From Chloroflexota bacterium (GTDB lineage: Bacteria > Chloroflexota > Dehalococcoidia > Dehalococcoidales > RBG-16-60-22), in NCBI GenBank assembly GCA_016190585.1, contig JACPQH010000096.1, positions 1 to 33,381 of the forward strand: a stretch of 33,381 bases of DNA, read 5' to 3'. Position 1 is the first letter of the stretch, and every line of letters starts with the position of its first letter. Positions 14,671-24,884 of the stretch are shown here, piece by piece. A model generated the notes under the pieces. That model saw only the letters and a program-made list of their open reading frames with translations, did not search any database and had not been told where the DNA came from. A program made the position numbers and the translations under genes.

Positions 14671-15882
14671 TTACTTTGTGCCCCGCCGGAAGAGGTATAC
14701 GCCCGCTCTTTCACCGAATTCATAGATCCGGTCTGATTCCCGGGTAAGGATGGGGCCGATGATGCTCAGCATGAGCACGTAAAGCGCCGCGAAGGGCTGG
14801 ATGACCGGCAGCAGCCCGGCGTTACGGGCCAGCGTGGCCATGACGATGGAATACTCCGCCCGGCTGATAATCGTCAAGCCGATGCTGACCCCGGCGACAG
14901 CCGGAAGACCGGCCGTCCGTCCCGCGATCATACCCACGGTAAAGTTACCGACGACGCTGAGCACGGCCGCCAGCGCCGCCAGGCCGACCACGCCCCCCAG
15001 GGTCAGCGGGTCGATGCTCAGGCCGAACGAGAAGAACAGGAAAGCCCCGAAGAAATCACGGAAAGGAAAGGCAAGGCTTTCCATCCGGCGGGCGGCCCCG
15101 GTTTCGGCCACCACCAACCCCGCCAGCAGCGCTCCGAGGGCTTCCGCCAGTCCCAGGCTCTCGGCCAAGCCGGCCACCAGAAAGAGGGCGGCGAAGATAA
15201 CGAGTAAAAACGCCTCTTCGGACAGCCGGTCAAGCCACCGGGTCAGACGCTGGCGCTGCGCGAAGTAACGTCCCAGCGTGAGCAGGGGTATGACGAAGAT
15301 AAGGGCGGTCGCCAGCGAAATCGCCGCGCCGGTAAGAGAGGCCGACCCGAACAGGACCAGTCCGGAGATTGCGGCGAGGTACAGGACGAGGACGACATCT
15401 TCGCCCATGGTTATGCCCAGAATCAGGCCGGTCTCCGGGCGGGCGGTCCGCTTCAGGTCCAGGATGGTCTTCGCTACGATTGTCGTGGACGAACACATGA
15501 AGACGCCGCCGACAACGAGCATCTCCCTGACAGGAAAGCCAAGCGAGCGGCCAAAAAGGAGACCGATGGACAGATTGATGACCACGGTGGCGGCGAGGGC
15601 GACGATGACCCCACGCCCGGACGCGAACAGCCGGCTCGCCGAGAACTCGAGACCCAGGTAGAAGAGCACGAACAGGATACCCAGCCGGCCCATGAAATCG
15701 ATGAGCGGCTGGCTCTGTATGAACCGCAGGTCGAGTATCCCGATGCTGGGGACATGGGGTCCCACCGCGAACCCGGTCAGTATCAGCAAGGGGACGACCG
15801 ACAGCTTGAGCCGTCCGGCGACCACGGTCGCCAGTCCCATCAGGGCTATCGCCAGCCCGATCTGGAAGACGAGGTAGTTCAC
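14671..15882 (-). CDS. CPA2-family cation/proton antiporter (KhtU/KefB-like)
   Basis: A 403-residue polytopic membrane protein with about 12 hydrophobic segments and no fused TrkA-N domain. Family features include LGLEFSASRLF early in the protein, the discontinuous-helix region near GLVVAETGAA, and FFGAFLFFSFGLSIDP. It exchanges K+ (or Na+) for H+ across the cytoplasmic membrane. Its start lies 1 nt after the stop of the RCK_C regulator gene, so the two are translated together, the KhtTU arrangement known for K+/H+ efflux. The charged last residues FRRGTK suggest a cytosolic C terminus. The ion cannot be decided by eye. Confidence 0.88.
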   Translation of the reverse strand: MNYLVFQIGLAIALMGLATVVAGRLKLSVVPLLILTGFAVGPHVPSIGILDLRFIQSQPLIDFMGRLGILFVLFYLGLEFSASRLFASGRGVIVALAATVVINLSIGLLFGRSLGFPVREMLVVGGVFMCSSTTIVAKTILDLKRTARPETGLILGITMGEDVVLVLYLAAISGLVLFGSASLTGAAISLATALIFVIPLLTLGRYFAQRQRLTRWLDRLSEEAFLLVIFAALFLVAGLAESLGLAEALGALLAGLVVAETGAARRMESLAFPFRDFFGAFLFFSFGLSIDPLTLGGVVGLAALAAVLSVVGNFTVGMIAGRTAGLPAVAGVSIGLTIISRAEYSIVMATLARNAGLLPVIQPFAALYVLMLSIIGPILTRESDRIYEFGERAGVYLFRRGTK

Positions 15883-15883
15883 G

Positions 15884-16378
15884 CTATCCCATCGCCGGCA
15901 TCGGCTGGTCCATCATTTCTTTGAGCTTATCGATCTCACGGGTGGCGCCGGACAGCGCCAGCTGCGAGCCCTCGTGAATCACGTAGTTGCCGGGCGGGCT
16001 GGCGCGCTTTTTGCCGTCCTTCTCCACCACCGCCATCACCGCGATGCCGGTATTTTCGAATAGCTCCCGCACCGTTTTCCCGACCGCGTAAGAATGGGCT
16101 TTAACGGAATGCCACCGGATGGTCAAACCGTGTTTGCTGAGACGCTCGATGGCTTCCGGCCGGTAAAGGGTCCGGCCGATGATGGCGGCGACCAATCGCG
16201 CCTCGTCATCGGTCAGCGTCGCCACCGGACAGACTTCCTGCGGCTCTTCCTCGGCGCAATAGTACAGCTCGACCATGCCTGACTCGTGCACGATGATGAC
16301 CAGCTGGCTGCCGGCGCTGGTGGTAACCTGGTACCTCTTCCCGATCCCGGCTAGCTCGGTCTCCTCAACAGGATGCAT
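15884..16378 (-). CDS. Antiporter regulatory subunit with RCK_C/TrkA_C domain (KhtT-like)
   Basis: A 164-residue soluble protein. Residues 1-75 form an N-terminal domain as in KhtT (MHPVEETELAGIGKRYQV start), and residues about 80-160 form an RCK_C/TrkA_C ligand-binding domain ending SQLALSGATREIDKLKEMM. In Bacillus KhtT this domain binds cyclic di-AMP and gates the partner antiporter. Whether that ligand applies here is inference. The gene directly precedes the antiporter and should be co-expressed at about equal level. A weak AGGAGGCAACCG ribosome site lies before ATG 16378. Confidence 0.85.
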   Translation of the reverse strand: MHPVEETELAGIGKRYQVTTSAGSQLVIIVHESGMVELYYCAEEEPQEVCPVATLTDDEARLVAAIIGRTLYRPEAIERLSKHGLTIRWHSVKAHSYAVGKTVRELFENTGIAVMAVVEKDGKKRASPPGNYVIHEGSQLALSGATREIDKLKEMMDQPMPAMG

Positions 16379-16648
16379 CGGTTGCCTCCTCTAATCCGTC
16401 TTTCGGTGGGTTCTTGCGCGGTATCACGGGGTGACGCCCCCTCCCCGGTTATCAAAGCCGCTGTATCCGATAAACGGCCCTGCCGGGGCGCGACGCGGAA
16501 CAACACGACTATTCTAAACGGCCTCAGGTGAAAGGGTCAAATCGAGGGGAAAAGCGGGAATACGGCCATCAGGGGCGCAAGACGTCTGCTCCCGACCTGT
16601 TGCAGCTTGGCGCCTGTCGTACCGCCGGCAGGTTCCCCGGCGTCTTTC
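16379..16648. other. Intergenic gap between B12 operon and antiporter operon
   Basis: 270 nt between the stop of the DUF71 gene and the start of the KhtT-like gene, both on the - strand. It should hold the end of the B12 transcript and the antiporter promoter. I see only short G/C hairpins (for example GGGG-TGACG-CCCC near 16429-16441). There is no convincing terminator T run and no clear -35/-10 pair. Confidence 0.5.
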
Positions 16649-17326
16649 TCAGCCCCGATGCCGGGATTTCAGCTCGGCGTTTACGATATCCAGGAGCCAG
16701 TGACCGTTCTGCTGCACTCTGCCGGTCCCGGTTATGTCAAGCCTTCTATTGAATATGGGCCCGTCGACCACAAGGGTATGGTATTCGCCGGCTTCCCCGC
16801 ACGGCGTGATATTATCCAGCCGGGCCAGGTCCGCGAGAAAAGCGTGATCGACCGTCCGGCCCAGCCAGTCGGCGCCCAGAAGGGCGGCCTTCACCGCCAC
16901 CACCACGGCGGTAAAGCCGGAATCGATAAATTCCCGCATCAGCGCGGCCTGATTTTCTTGCCAGAGCGGCAGGTAGGGCTTGATACCGGCATCGGCGCAA
17001 ACCCTCTCCACCCACTCGCGGTGCGCGTTGAAATCGATGTCGCCGAAGACGCCGGCCGTGATGCCGTCCTGTTTCAGGGCGCGCAGCACCCCCTTGAACT
17101 GGGCCTCGTAGTCATCGTTACCCGCCGCCCGCTGCACCAGCGGGATGCCCAGGGCTTCCGCCTGCATCTGCAGCCAGCGTGTCGCCAGCCCGTGGCTCCG
17201 CGACCGCTGGCCGTCATCGGTCATCATGTTGACCAGGTATCGTATTTGCAGGCCGGACGACGACGCCCGGTAGCAGGCCAGGCAGCAGTCTTTGCCGCCG
17301 CTCCAGGAAGTAAACGCCTGTTCCAT
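16649..17326 (-). CDS. DUF71/COG2102 PP-loop ATP pyrophosphatase, B12-associated
   Basis: A 225-residue PP-loop protein of the family that includes diphthine-ammonia ligase (Dph6). The PP-loop SWSGGKDCC lies at the N terminus, and the family motif GEAGEYHTLVVDGP is near residue 185. The frame extends upstream, but I chose ATG 17326 because GAGGAGGG lies 5 nt before it and the conserved domain starts exactly there. Bacteria lack diphthamide. Comparative genomics has proposed a bacterial DUF71 subgroup in B12 salvage, and its position immediately downstream of cobO and cobQ under a cobalamin riboswitch fits that subgroup. The reaction is not known. Confidence 0.85.
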   Translation of the reverse strand: MEQAFTSWSGGKDCCLACYRASSSGLQIRYLVNMMTDDGQRSRSHGLATRWLQMQAEALGIPLVQRAAGNDDYEAQFKGVLRALKQDGITAGVFGDIDFNAHREWVERVCADAGIKPYLPLWQENQAALMREFIDSGFTAVVVAVKAALLGADWLGRTVDHAFLADLARLDNITPCGEAGEYHTLVVDGPIFNRRLDITGTGRVQQNGHWLLDIVNAELKSRHRG

Positions 17327-17336
17327 GATTCCCTCC

Positions 17337-17858
17337 TCAATATTCGATACCGCGCCGGGCGCCGATCCTCTGCTGGAACGGGTGCTTGATGAGGCGCATC
17401 TCGGTGACCAGGTCGGCCCGGTCAATGATTTCCGGGGGCGCGTTCCGGCCGGTCAGCACGAGATCCAACGGGCCGGGCTTCCTGTCTATCAGGTCCAGCA
17501 CCTGCCGGCTGGCGATAAACCCGGTATGAACGGCGACCAGTACCTCGTCCAGGATGAGCAGGTCGCAGTCGCCGCCCAGCATCCGTTCTTCGGCCAAAGC
17601 CAGGGTTTGCCGGACTTCCTCGCCCAGCACCTGCGGGTCCCTGGTAAAGTGGTTGTCCGAGCTTACCTGAACAATCTCGAACGGCTGGTACCGGCTCGCA
17701 AAGAAGTGCTCGCCGCCGCGCTTGCCTTTCAGGAACTGGATAAAGCCGACCCTCAGCCCCTGCCCGGCCGCCCTCATGGCGAGACCCAGGGCCGCCGTTG
17801 TTTTACCCTTGCCATCGCCGGTATACACCTGAACGAGACCCCGCTTAACCCTTGCCAT
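17337..17858 (-). CDS. cobO: Cob(I)alamin/corrinoid adenosyltransferase, CobO/BtuR type
   Basis: A 173-residue ATP:corrinoid adenosyltransferase that puts the 5'-deoxyadenosyl group on cob(I)alamin or cobyrinate. Walker A is GDGKGKTTAALG (residues 14-25), and the family segment GFIQFLKG follows at about 38-45. The Walker B LLILDEV and VLTGRNAP signatures are intact. Its start overlaps the end of cobQ by 14 nt, with GGGGAGGG upstream of ATG 17858, and the DUF71 gene follows 10 nt after its stop. It supplies the coenzyme form required by the acyl-CoA mutase encoded nearby at 6375-8557. Confidence 0.95.
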   Translation of the reverse strand: MARVKRGLVQVYTGDGKGKTTAALGLAMRAAGQGLRVGFIQFLKGKRGGEHFFASRYQPFEIVQVSSDNHFTRDPQVLGEEVRQTLALAEERMLGGDCDLLILDEVLVAVHTGFIASRQVLDLIDRKPGPLDLVLTGRNAPPEIIDRADLVTEMRLIKHPFQQRIGARRGIEY

Positions 17859-19362
17859 AATCCCTCCCCAGCACCGTTCTGTAGACCCGGCGCATGTCCA
17901 GGCTCTGCCTCACCATGTCCGCCAGCGCGTCGTACTGCTCGTCTTGGTTCGCGGCAACCGCCGGGAGCGCCGGCAGGCCGCCAGCCAGGCGCAGTCTCTC
18001 CAGCAGCGCCCGGGTGAAAGCGGCGTTATGGAACAGCCCGTGAAGATAGCTGCCGAAAATAAGACCGCTCTCGCCTACGGCCCCGTCGAAATAGGTCGCG
18101 CCCGACGGCGTCGGCACGACCTCGAAGACCGGCGGGTCGCCCCCGTTGCGGGTCTGCCCCGCGTGAATCTCGTAGCCGGTTACCCCCAGGTCGCGCAGCC
18201 CCTCGAACCAGCCCCGGCCGGCGACGACCCTGGCTTTCACCTGGACGGTTGTTTTTTCCGGCACGAAGGTAGTCTCGACATCGAGCAGGCCCAGGCCGGG
18301 AACCGTACCTTGTTGGGACTCCACCCGGTAAGGGTCGCTGATGGTCTTGCCCAGCATCTGGTAGCCGCCGCAGACGCCGATAACCGGCGTCCCCGCCCGG
18401 GCCCGCTGCGTGATGGCCTCGGCCAGTCCCTGCCGCCGCAAGAAAGCCAGGTCGGCGATGGTGCTCTTGGTGCCCGGCAGGATTATCAGGTCGGCACCAG
18501 CCAGCCCCGCGGGCTCCGCGACGAACCTGACGCGGCTGCCCCCCGCCTCCAGGGGATCAAAGTCATCGTAATTGGCTATATGGGGCAGGCGCACCACGGC
18601 CACAGTTATGCCGCCGCCGGGCCGGTCGGTCCGTTCCTCGAGGTAGACCGAGTCCTCCTGCGCGATGTTGATATCCCGGCGGTAAGGGACCACGCCGAGG
18701 ACCGGTTTGCCCGTCCTTTGCTCCAGCAGCTCCAGCCCCGGCTTTAACAAGGCCGGATCGCCGCGGAACTTGTTGATGACGAACCCCTTGACGAGGTCGC
18801 GCTCTTCCGCCGTGAGGAGTTCGAGGGTGCCGACCAGTGAAGCGAAGACGCCGCCGCGGTCGATATCCCCCGCCAGGAACACGGGCGCCGCGGCCAGACG
18901 GGCGACACGCATGTTGACGATCTCCCTTTCCTTGAGATTGATCTCCGCCGGGCTTCCGGCCCCCTCGATGACCACGATATCGCAGGCGGCGCGCAGCCGT
19001 GCCAGGGAGCTTTCGATAACCCCTAGCAGGTACGGGGTGTAATCGTAGTACTGGCCGGCGGTGAGGTTGCCGGCGACCTTGCCCAGGACGATAACCTGCG
19101 ACCTGGCCTCGGCCTCGGGCTTGAGCAGCACCGGATTCATGTGGACCGACGGCTCGATGCCGGCCGCCGCCGCTTGCGCCGCCTGGGCCCGGCCGATCTC
19201 GCCGCCTTCCGTCGTGACGAACGAGTTAAGCGCCATGTTCTGCGCCTTGAACGGGGCGACCCTGAAGCCGTCCTGCCGGAAGATGCGGCACAGCGCCGTG
19301 ACGAGGACGCTCTTGCCCACCGAGGACGCGGTACCCTGTATCATCAGCGTTCTGGCCAGCAT
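17845..19362 (-). CDS. cobQ: Cobyric acid synthase
   Basis: A 505-residue glutamine-dependent amidotransferase that amidates carboxyl side chains b, d, e and g of adenosylcobyrinate a,c-diamide. The N-terminal dethiobiotin-synthetase-like ATPase has QGTASSVGKS (residues 9-18) and FKAQNMALNS (38-47). The C-terminal class I-like glutaminase domain has the nucleophile C331 in GVCGGYQMLG and the His of SYLHGLFHN near the C terminus. Full length for the family. It lies 43 nt downstream of the permease gene in the riboswitch-controlled operon. With only cobQ and cobO here, the operon alone serves late synthesis or salvage; other cob genes may be elsewhere. Confidence 0.95.
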   Translation of the reverse strand: MLARTLMIQGTASSVGKSVLVTALCRIFRQDGFRVAPFKAQNMALNSFVTTEGGEIGRAQAAQAAAAGIEPSVHMNPVLLKPEAEARSQVIVLGKVAGNLTAGQYYDYTPYLLGVIESSLARLRAACDIVVIEGAGSPAEINLKEREIVNMRVARLAAAPVFLAGDIDRGGVFASLVGTLELLTAEERDLVKGFVINKFRGDPALLKPGLELLEQRTGKPVLGVVPYRRDINIAQEDSVYLEERTDRPGGGITVAVVRLPHIANYDDFDPLEAGGSRVRFVAEPAGLAGADLIILPGTKSTIADLAFLRRQGLAEAITQRARAGTPVIGVCGGYQMLGKTISDPYRVESQQGTVPGLGLLDVETTFVPEKTTVQVKARVVAGRGWFEGLRDLGVTGYEIHAGQTRNGGDPPVFEVVPTPSGATYFDGAVGESGLIFGSYLHGLFHNAAFTRALLERLRLAGGLPALPAVAANQDEQYDALADMVRQSLDMRRVYRTVLGRDYGKG

Positions 19363-19405
19363 ACGGTAAACCCCTATTTGTCCCTGTCCTTTATATCTCC
19401 AGTCT

Positions 19406-20470
19406 TCAGAAGATCACCCTTTTACGACGCCGCACCAGGTAGAGGAAGAAGGGAGCCCCGCACAGCGCCGTGATGACCCCTATCGGTATCTCCGCGGGCG
19501 ACTGGATGGTGCGGGCGACCAGGTCGGCCAGGATCAGGAAAATGGCGCCGGTCAGGACGGAGAGCGGCAGCAGGAAGCGGTGGTCGGGGCCCCAGACCAG
19601 CCTTACCGCGTGGGGTATGATAATGCCGACAAACCCGATGGTCCCGACGAAGGAGACGGCGGCCGCGGTGATCAAGGTGGCCGCCACGAGAAGCACCAGC
19701 TTCAGCCTCTCCACGTTAACGCCAAGCTGCTGGGCCTGCTCTTCATCGAGCTGCATGACATTGAGCGGGCGGGCGCAAAGCAGAATGACGCCGGTCCCCG
19801 CCGCTACGTAGGGCAGGACCAGCCGGACATCAGTCCATTGGCTCAGCGAGAAACTGCCCATCAGCCAGAAAAGAATCCCCTGCATCTTTTCGCCGCTGGA
19901 AATGATGAGGTAGGAAACGACGGAGCCCAGCAGCGCCCCCAGGGCGACCCCGGCCAGGATAAGGGTAGTTACCGGCAGGGTCTTGCCGACACGGGCGATG
20001 CCGTAAACCAGCGCGGTACTGGCCAGCGCCCCCGCGAAGGCGAAGATGGGCACCACGCCGATACCCAGGCCATACCAGGCACCCGGCAGCAGGAAGCCGA
20101 TAACGGCCCCCAGTGAAGCTCCCTGAGCGACCCCGATGAGGTACGGGTCCGCCAGCGGGTTGCGGAAAAGCCCCTGGTAGGTGGCCCCGGCCGTCGCCAG
20201 CGCGGCGCCGACCAGCCCGGCCAGGATGACCCGGGGCAGGCGCATGTCCAGGATTATGGTCTCCGTGCCGCTCGGCCAGGTGGGCGCGATGTCAACCAAA
20301 GGCAGTTTCGCGAGGATTACCTGGGCGGTGGTCATCAGCGGGATACTGACGCTGCCGATGGTGGTCGCCAGCGCGGCAACCGCCAGGAGCACCACGGCGA
20401 GCCCGGCGATGGCATAGATGCGCCCCCGCCACCGCGCCAGGTGGACCGGCGGCGACGCCCCGGCCCTCAA
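19406..20470 (-). CDS. FecCD/BtuC-family ABC transporter permease, probable corrinoid importer
   Basis: A membrane permease of the type II importer class with about ten hydrophobic segments. Family motifs are RLPRVILAGLVGAALATAGATYQG and FRNPLADPYLIGVAQGA, with GFVGIIIPHAVR near the C-terminal third. Sequence cannot separate iron-siderophore from corrinoid substrates, but the upstream cobalamin riboswitch and downstream cobQ/cobO point to corrinoids. No ATPase or binding-protein gene is present. The start is uncertain. TTG 20470 has AAAGGA about 10 nt upstream, presented in the loop of a small hairpin (20474-20491). TTG 20518 would add 16 residues but has no ribosome site and lies inside the riboswitch hairpin. 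Confidence 0.85.
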   Translation of the reverse strand: MRAGASPPVHLARWRGRIYAIAGLAVVLLAVAALATTIGSVSIPLMTTAQVILAKLPLVDIAPTWPSGTETIILDMRLPRVILAGLVGAALATAGATYQGLFRNPLADPYLIGVAQGASLGAVIGFLLPGAWYGLGIGVVPIFAFAGALASTALVYGIARVGKTLPVTTLILAGVALGALLGSVVSYLIISSGEKMQGILFWLMGSFSLSQWTDVRLVLPYVAAGTGVILLCARPLNVMQLDEEQAQQLGVNVERLKLVLLVAATLITAAAVSFVGTIGFVGIIIPHAVRLVWGPDHRFLLPLSVLTGAIFLILADLVARTIQSPAEIPIGVITALCGAPFFLYLVRRRKRVIF

Positions 20471-20491
20471 GGCTGTGAAGTTCCTTTCACA

Positions 20492-20557
20492 ATAAATCCC
20501 CCTCGCCCGGTGGAACAAGAGGGATTTATAAAACCATAAATCCCGCCCCCTTGTTCC
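20492..20557 (-). promoter_or_regulatory. Cobalamin riboswitch expression platform with alternative hairpins
   Basis: On the transcript, GGGAUUUAU (20544-20536) can pair with AUAAAUCCC (20529-20521), extended by GGAACAAG/CUUGUUCC (20557-20550 with 20519-20512). The same AUAAAUCCC can instead pair with a second GGGAUUUAU at 20500-20492, just before the ribosome-binding region. These are mutually exclusive. No U run follows, so control at translation seems more likely than termination. Confidence 0.6.
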
Positions 20558-20580
20558 GCGGAGGCAGACTCGTTAAAAAC

Positions 20581-20668
20581 CTGGGCCGGCGTTCTGACTT
20601 TACAGCAGGCGGTACTGTGCCGGAATTACACCGGCTTGCTTTCCGTTTAAGCCCCGGGGCGCCCAGTC
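20581..20668 (-). promoter_or_regulatory. Cobalamin riboswitch aptamer
   Basis: On the - strand the core reads GGAA, then the hairpin GCCGGTGTAATTCCGGC (20635-20619), CACAGTACCGCC, CTGCTGT, and the B12-box-like AGTCAGAACGCCGGC (20599-20585). A closing P1 helix is formed by CTGGGC (20666-20661) and GCCCAG (20586-20581). These elements match the conserved cobalamin aptamer in order and spacing. It controls the BtuC-like permease, cobQ, cobO and DUF71 operon, presumably repressing when adenosylcobalamin is plentiful. Confidence 0.85.
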
Positions 20669-20691
20669 ATGTGCGATATTCAATTTTCCCA

Positions 20692-20720
20692 AGTATACCC
20701 GCTGCTCCGGGGAAAGTCAA
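20692..20720 (-). promoter_or_regulatory. Sigma70-like promoter for the riboswitch operon
   Basis: On the - strand TTGACT (20720-20715), a 17-nt spacer and TATACT (20697-20692) each match five of six consensus bases. The predicted transcript starts near 20685, about 20 nt before the riboswitch P1 helix. Confidence 0.7.
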
Positions 20721-20770
20721 TCCGGCAGTCTCCCGGTTTTACTCAATCTTGGTTGTGATAGTTAAACCAA

Positions 20771-20840
20771 CCTCACCCCCTGTATCTCCCGCTCCATTTT
20801 TGGCAACACATTTCAGGATGGAGAGGGGTTTGGGGTGAGG
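20771..20840. repeat. Intergenic composite inverted repeat (MITE-like unit)
   Basis: The outer arms CCTCACCCC (20771-20779) and GGGGTGAGG (20832-20840) and the inner arms CTCCAT (20792-20797) and ATGGAG (20818-20823) form one nested hairpin of 70 nt. It encodes nothing. It lies between the riboswitch promoter and the end of the small membrane-protein gene, in the 409-nt gap 20471-20879 that otherwise holds only the riboswitch elements. Confidence 0.65.
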
Positions 20841-20879
20841 CCGCCCTGGCGCCCGTCTCGCGCCGCCGCCGGCGATGTT

Positions 20880-21260
20880 TCAGCCGTGGAAGAGGTGCAT
20901 GAGACCCCAGATCCCCAGGGTGGTCAGGCCGTTCGAGATTATGGAAGCCGGGATGATGGCCAGGAACGAAGCGTCCCATCTTAGTCCCATAAGCCAGCTC
21001 AGGATGGTACCGCCCACGACGCCGGTCCCGGGGATAGGCAGCACCACGAAAAGGATCAGGCCCCAGGTGCCGTACTTCCTTATAAGGGGAGCGCCGCTAG
21101 CCTGCAGCCGGCGGAACTTGTCCCGCATGAAGGCGTAGCGGCAGACGACTCTTGAATAAAGCAGGCCCAGAAGCAGGCGAATCAGGCCGAACAGCAGGAC
21201 CGCGAAGACCATCATCGCCATGAAGATAATCGCCGGGGTCAGGTCAGGTCCGCCCAACAT
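20880..21260 (-). CDS. Small membrane protein, COG2426/Sm_multidrug_ex family
   Basis: A 126-residue integral membrane protein with three or four hydrophobic segments (about residues 8-32, 65-85 and 97-122). The family signature is a charged loop, then RKYGTWGLILFVVLPIPGTG (residues about 61-80). The family is named for putative small multidrug export, but transport has little experimental support and its fold recalls DedA/SNARE-associated proteins. GGAGAGGAAA precedes ATG 21260. It is monocistronic here, between the hemerythrin gene and the riboswitch operon. Family assignment is reasonably firm; function is unknown. Confidence 0.75.
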   Translation of the reverse strand: MLGGPDLTPAIIFMAMMVFAVLLFGLIRLLLGLLYSRVVCRYAFMRDKFRRLQASGAPLIRKYGTWGLILFVVLPIPGTGVVGGTILSWLMGLRWDASFLAIIPASIISNGLTTLGIWGLMHLFHG

Positions 21261-21410
21261 TTTCCTCTCCGTTCACCGCTCCTAATATTAATATCTGAAA
21301 AACGGCGCGAAAGTTAATCCGGCAGGGGGGGACTTATGACCTATGATATATGGAATGGCGGCCGCCCGCCGGGAGCGGCCTGTTTCCGCGTTTCCGGCGC
21401 CGCTCGGTCG

Positions 21411-21971
21411 TCAGCCGGCAGGCGGGCGCGGCGGGATTCCGGCCCGGTTTTTCTCGAGGGCGGTCACCGTCTCGCGGTACCGTTCATGAAGCAACCGGGC
21501 GTCAAAATCCTGGAAGGCGGCCAGCATCCTGTCCTGCTCGGGCTGGCTGAGGTAATCCAGGCAGGGGAAAAAGAAACGCTTGTCCTCCTTCTCCATGTGA
21601 GAGGGATAGAGCTCAACTACCGTTTCCAGCGGCCCGATGATTTCTGCCGGCCTGCCGCCGCTGTCGAGGCTAAGGCGGAGGGCGGCCATACGCCTGGTTT
21701 GTTCGGCGAGCCGCCCGTGTTCTTCGACCAGCTCGTCCATGGTCCGGGCCAGTTCCGGGCTCATCTGTTTTTTTTGAAGACTGGCGAACAGGATGCTTTC
21801 CTCTTTGCCGAAGTGCAGGGTTTCGGCGTAGGTCTTAAAGAAGTCGAGAGCGCCGTCAATCAGCGGCAGGTCGAGGCCCCCTTCCCTTATCGCGCCGAGT
21901 TCCCGCCGCATGAGAGCGATCACCCGCTCGATAAGCCGGTGCTCCCACATCAAGGGCCCGATCGGTTTCAT
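21411..21971 (-). CDS. Hemerythrin HHE cation-binding domain protein
   Basis: A 186-residue all-helical protein with the hemerythrin di-iron ligand pattern: H11 (WEHRLIE), H53 and E57 (LHFGKEE), H85 (EEHGRL), and H125 and E129 (YPSHMEKED). These place one or two ligands on each helix of a four-helix bundle of about residues 5-155, followed by a Pro-rich tail. Such proteins bind oxygen, nitric oxide or iron; in anaerobes they are often linked to oxygen sensing or protection. No signal peptide is visible. The gene stands alone, with gaps of 150 nt downstream and 357 nt upstream. A specific role cannot be assigned. Confidence 0.88.
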   Translation of the reverse strand: MKPIGPLMWEHRLIERVIALMRRELGAIREGGLDLPLIDGALDFFKTYAETLHFGKEESILFASLQKKQMSPELARTMDELVEEHGRLAEQTRRMAALRLSLDSGGRPAEIIGPLETVVELYPSHMEKEDKRFFFPCLDYLSQPEQDRMLAAFQDFDARLLHERYRETVTALEKNRAGIPPRPPAG

Positions 21972-22328
21972 GCCCGTCCCCCCTTAAAGCCTCTAACCAG
22001 TCTCTTATCCATTATAGACGGCGCTATTTCGTTTTGCCTACCCGGCTCGGGGGTATGGTGGGAAAAGGGGGAAGCCCGATTTTTCCTCAGGATTCCCCCT
22101 CTTCAAACCTCAGGGAACTAATCCCCCTCATCCTAACCTTCTCCCGCGGGGAGAAAGGAATGGAAGGTTTATGTATTTTTCGCAACCAGGCACTGGTGCA
22201 GTGTCTTAGAAATGAGTTGACCAGCTCCTCTAGCTTTCGCAAAGGGAGAAAGAGTAAACACATTCAAATCCCCCCTGGTCCCCCTTTGCCAGAGAATATG
22301 TTGTTCAACGTATTTCCGAAACTTGGTA
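21972..22328. other. 357-nt intergenic stretch with C-run/G-run hairpin repeats
   Basis: No gene is supported. The stretch holds a hairpin TTCTCCC-GCG-GGGAGAA (22139-22145/22149-22155), several AATCCCCC-type runs (around 22090, 22120 and 22265), and GGGGGAA...TTCCCCC (22067-22107). These resemble the hairpin unit at 6288-6355 and look like decayed copies of a short interspersed repeat. It separates the acetyl-CoA synthetase stop from the hemerythrin promoter. I find no terminator with a T run. Confidence 0.55.
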
Positions 22329-24710
<2,382 letters not shown>

Positions 24711-24841
24711 GATTACCTTTTCCTCTCCTGCTTGTCGCTTGGTTTTTTATGGCCTGCTGTCCGGTCACCCTGTGCTAGTCCCCAACTTTATATTATGCCC
24801 TATTTTCCCGCGCCGGGCTAGAGCATAATCGCCGAACTATG

Positions 24842-24856
24842 TAGGTATTATACCTA
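24842..24856. promoter_or_regulatory. 15-nt palindrome in the acs/kinase divergent promoter region
   Basis: TAGGTA-TTA-TACCTA is a perfect palindrome 29 nt before the kinase start. It contains an exact TATAAT on the - strand, pointing toward acs. It could be an operator acting on both genes, but no -35 box of good quality pairs with it, so promoter and operator roles are both tentative. Confidence 0.4.
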
Positions 24857-24884
24857 TTTTCCGGCATGGTAGAATAAACTCGGG

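Noticed and set aside
16649..17425. Longer version of the DUF71 protein starting at 17425
   Set aside because: The extra 33 residues are Ser/Arg-rich, overlap cobO, and lack a ribosome site, whereas ATG 17326 has GAGGAGGG at ideal spacing and begins the conserved PP-loop domain.
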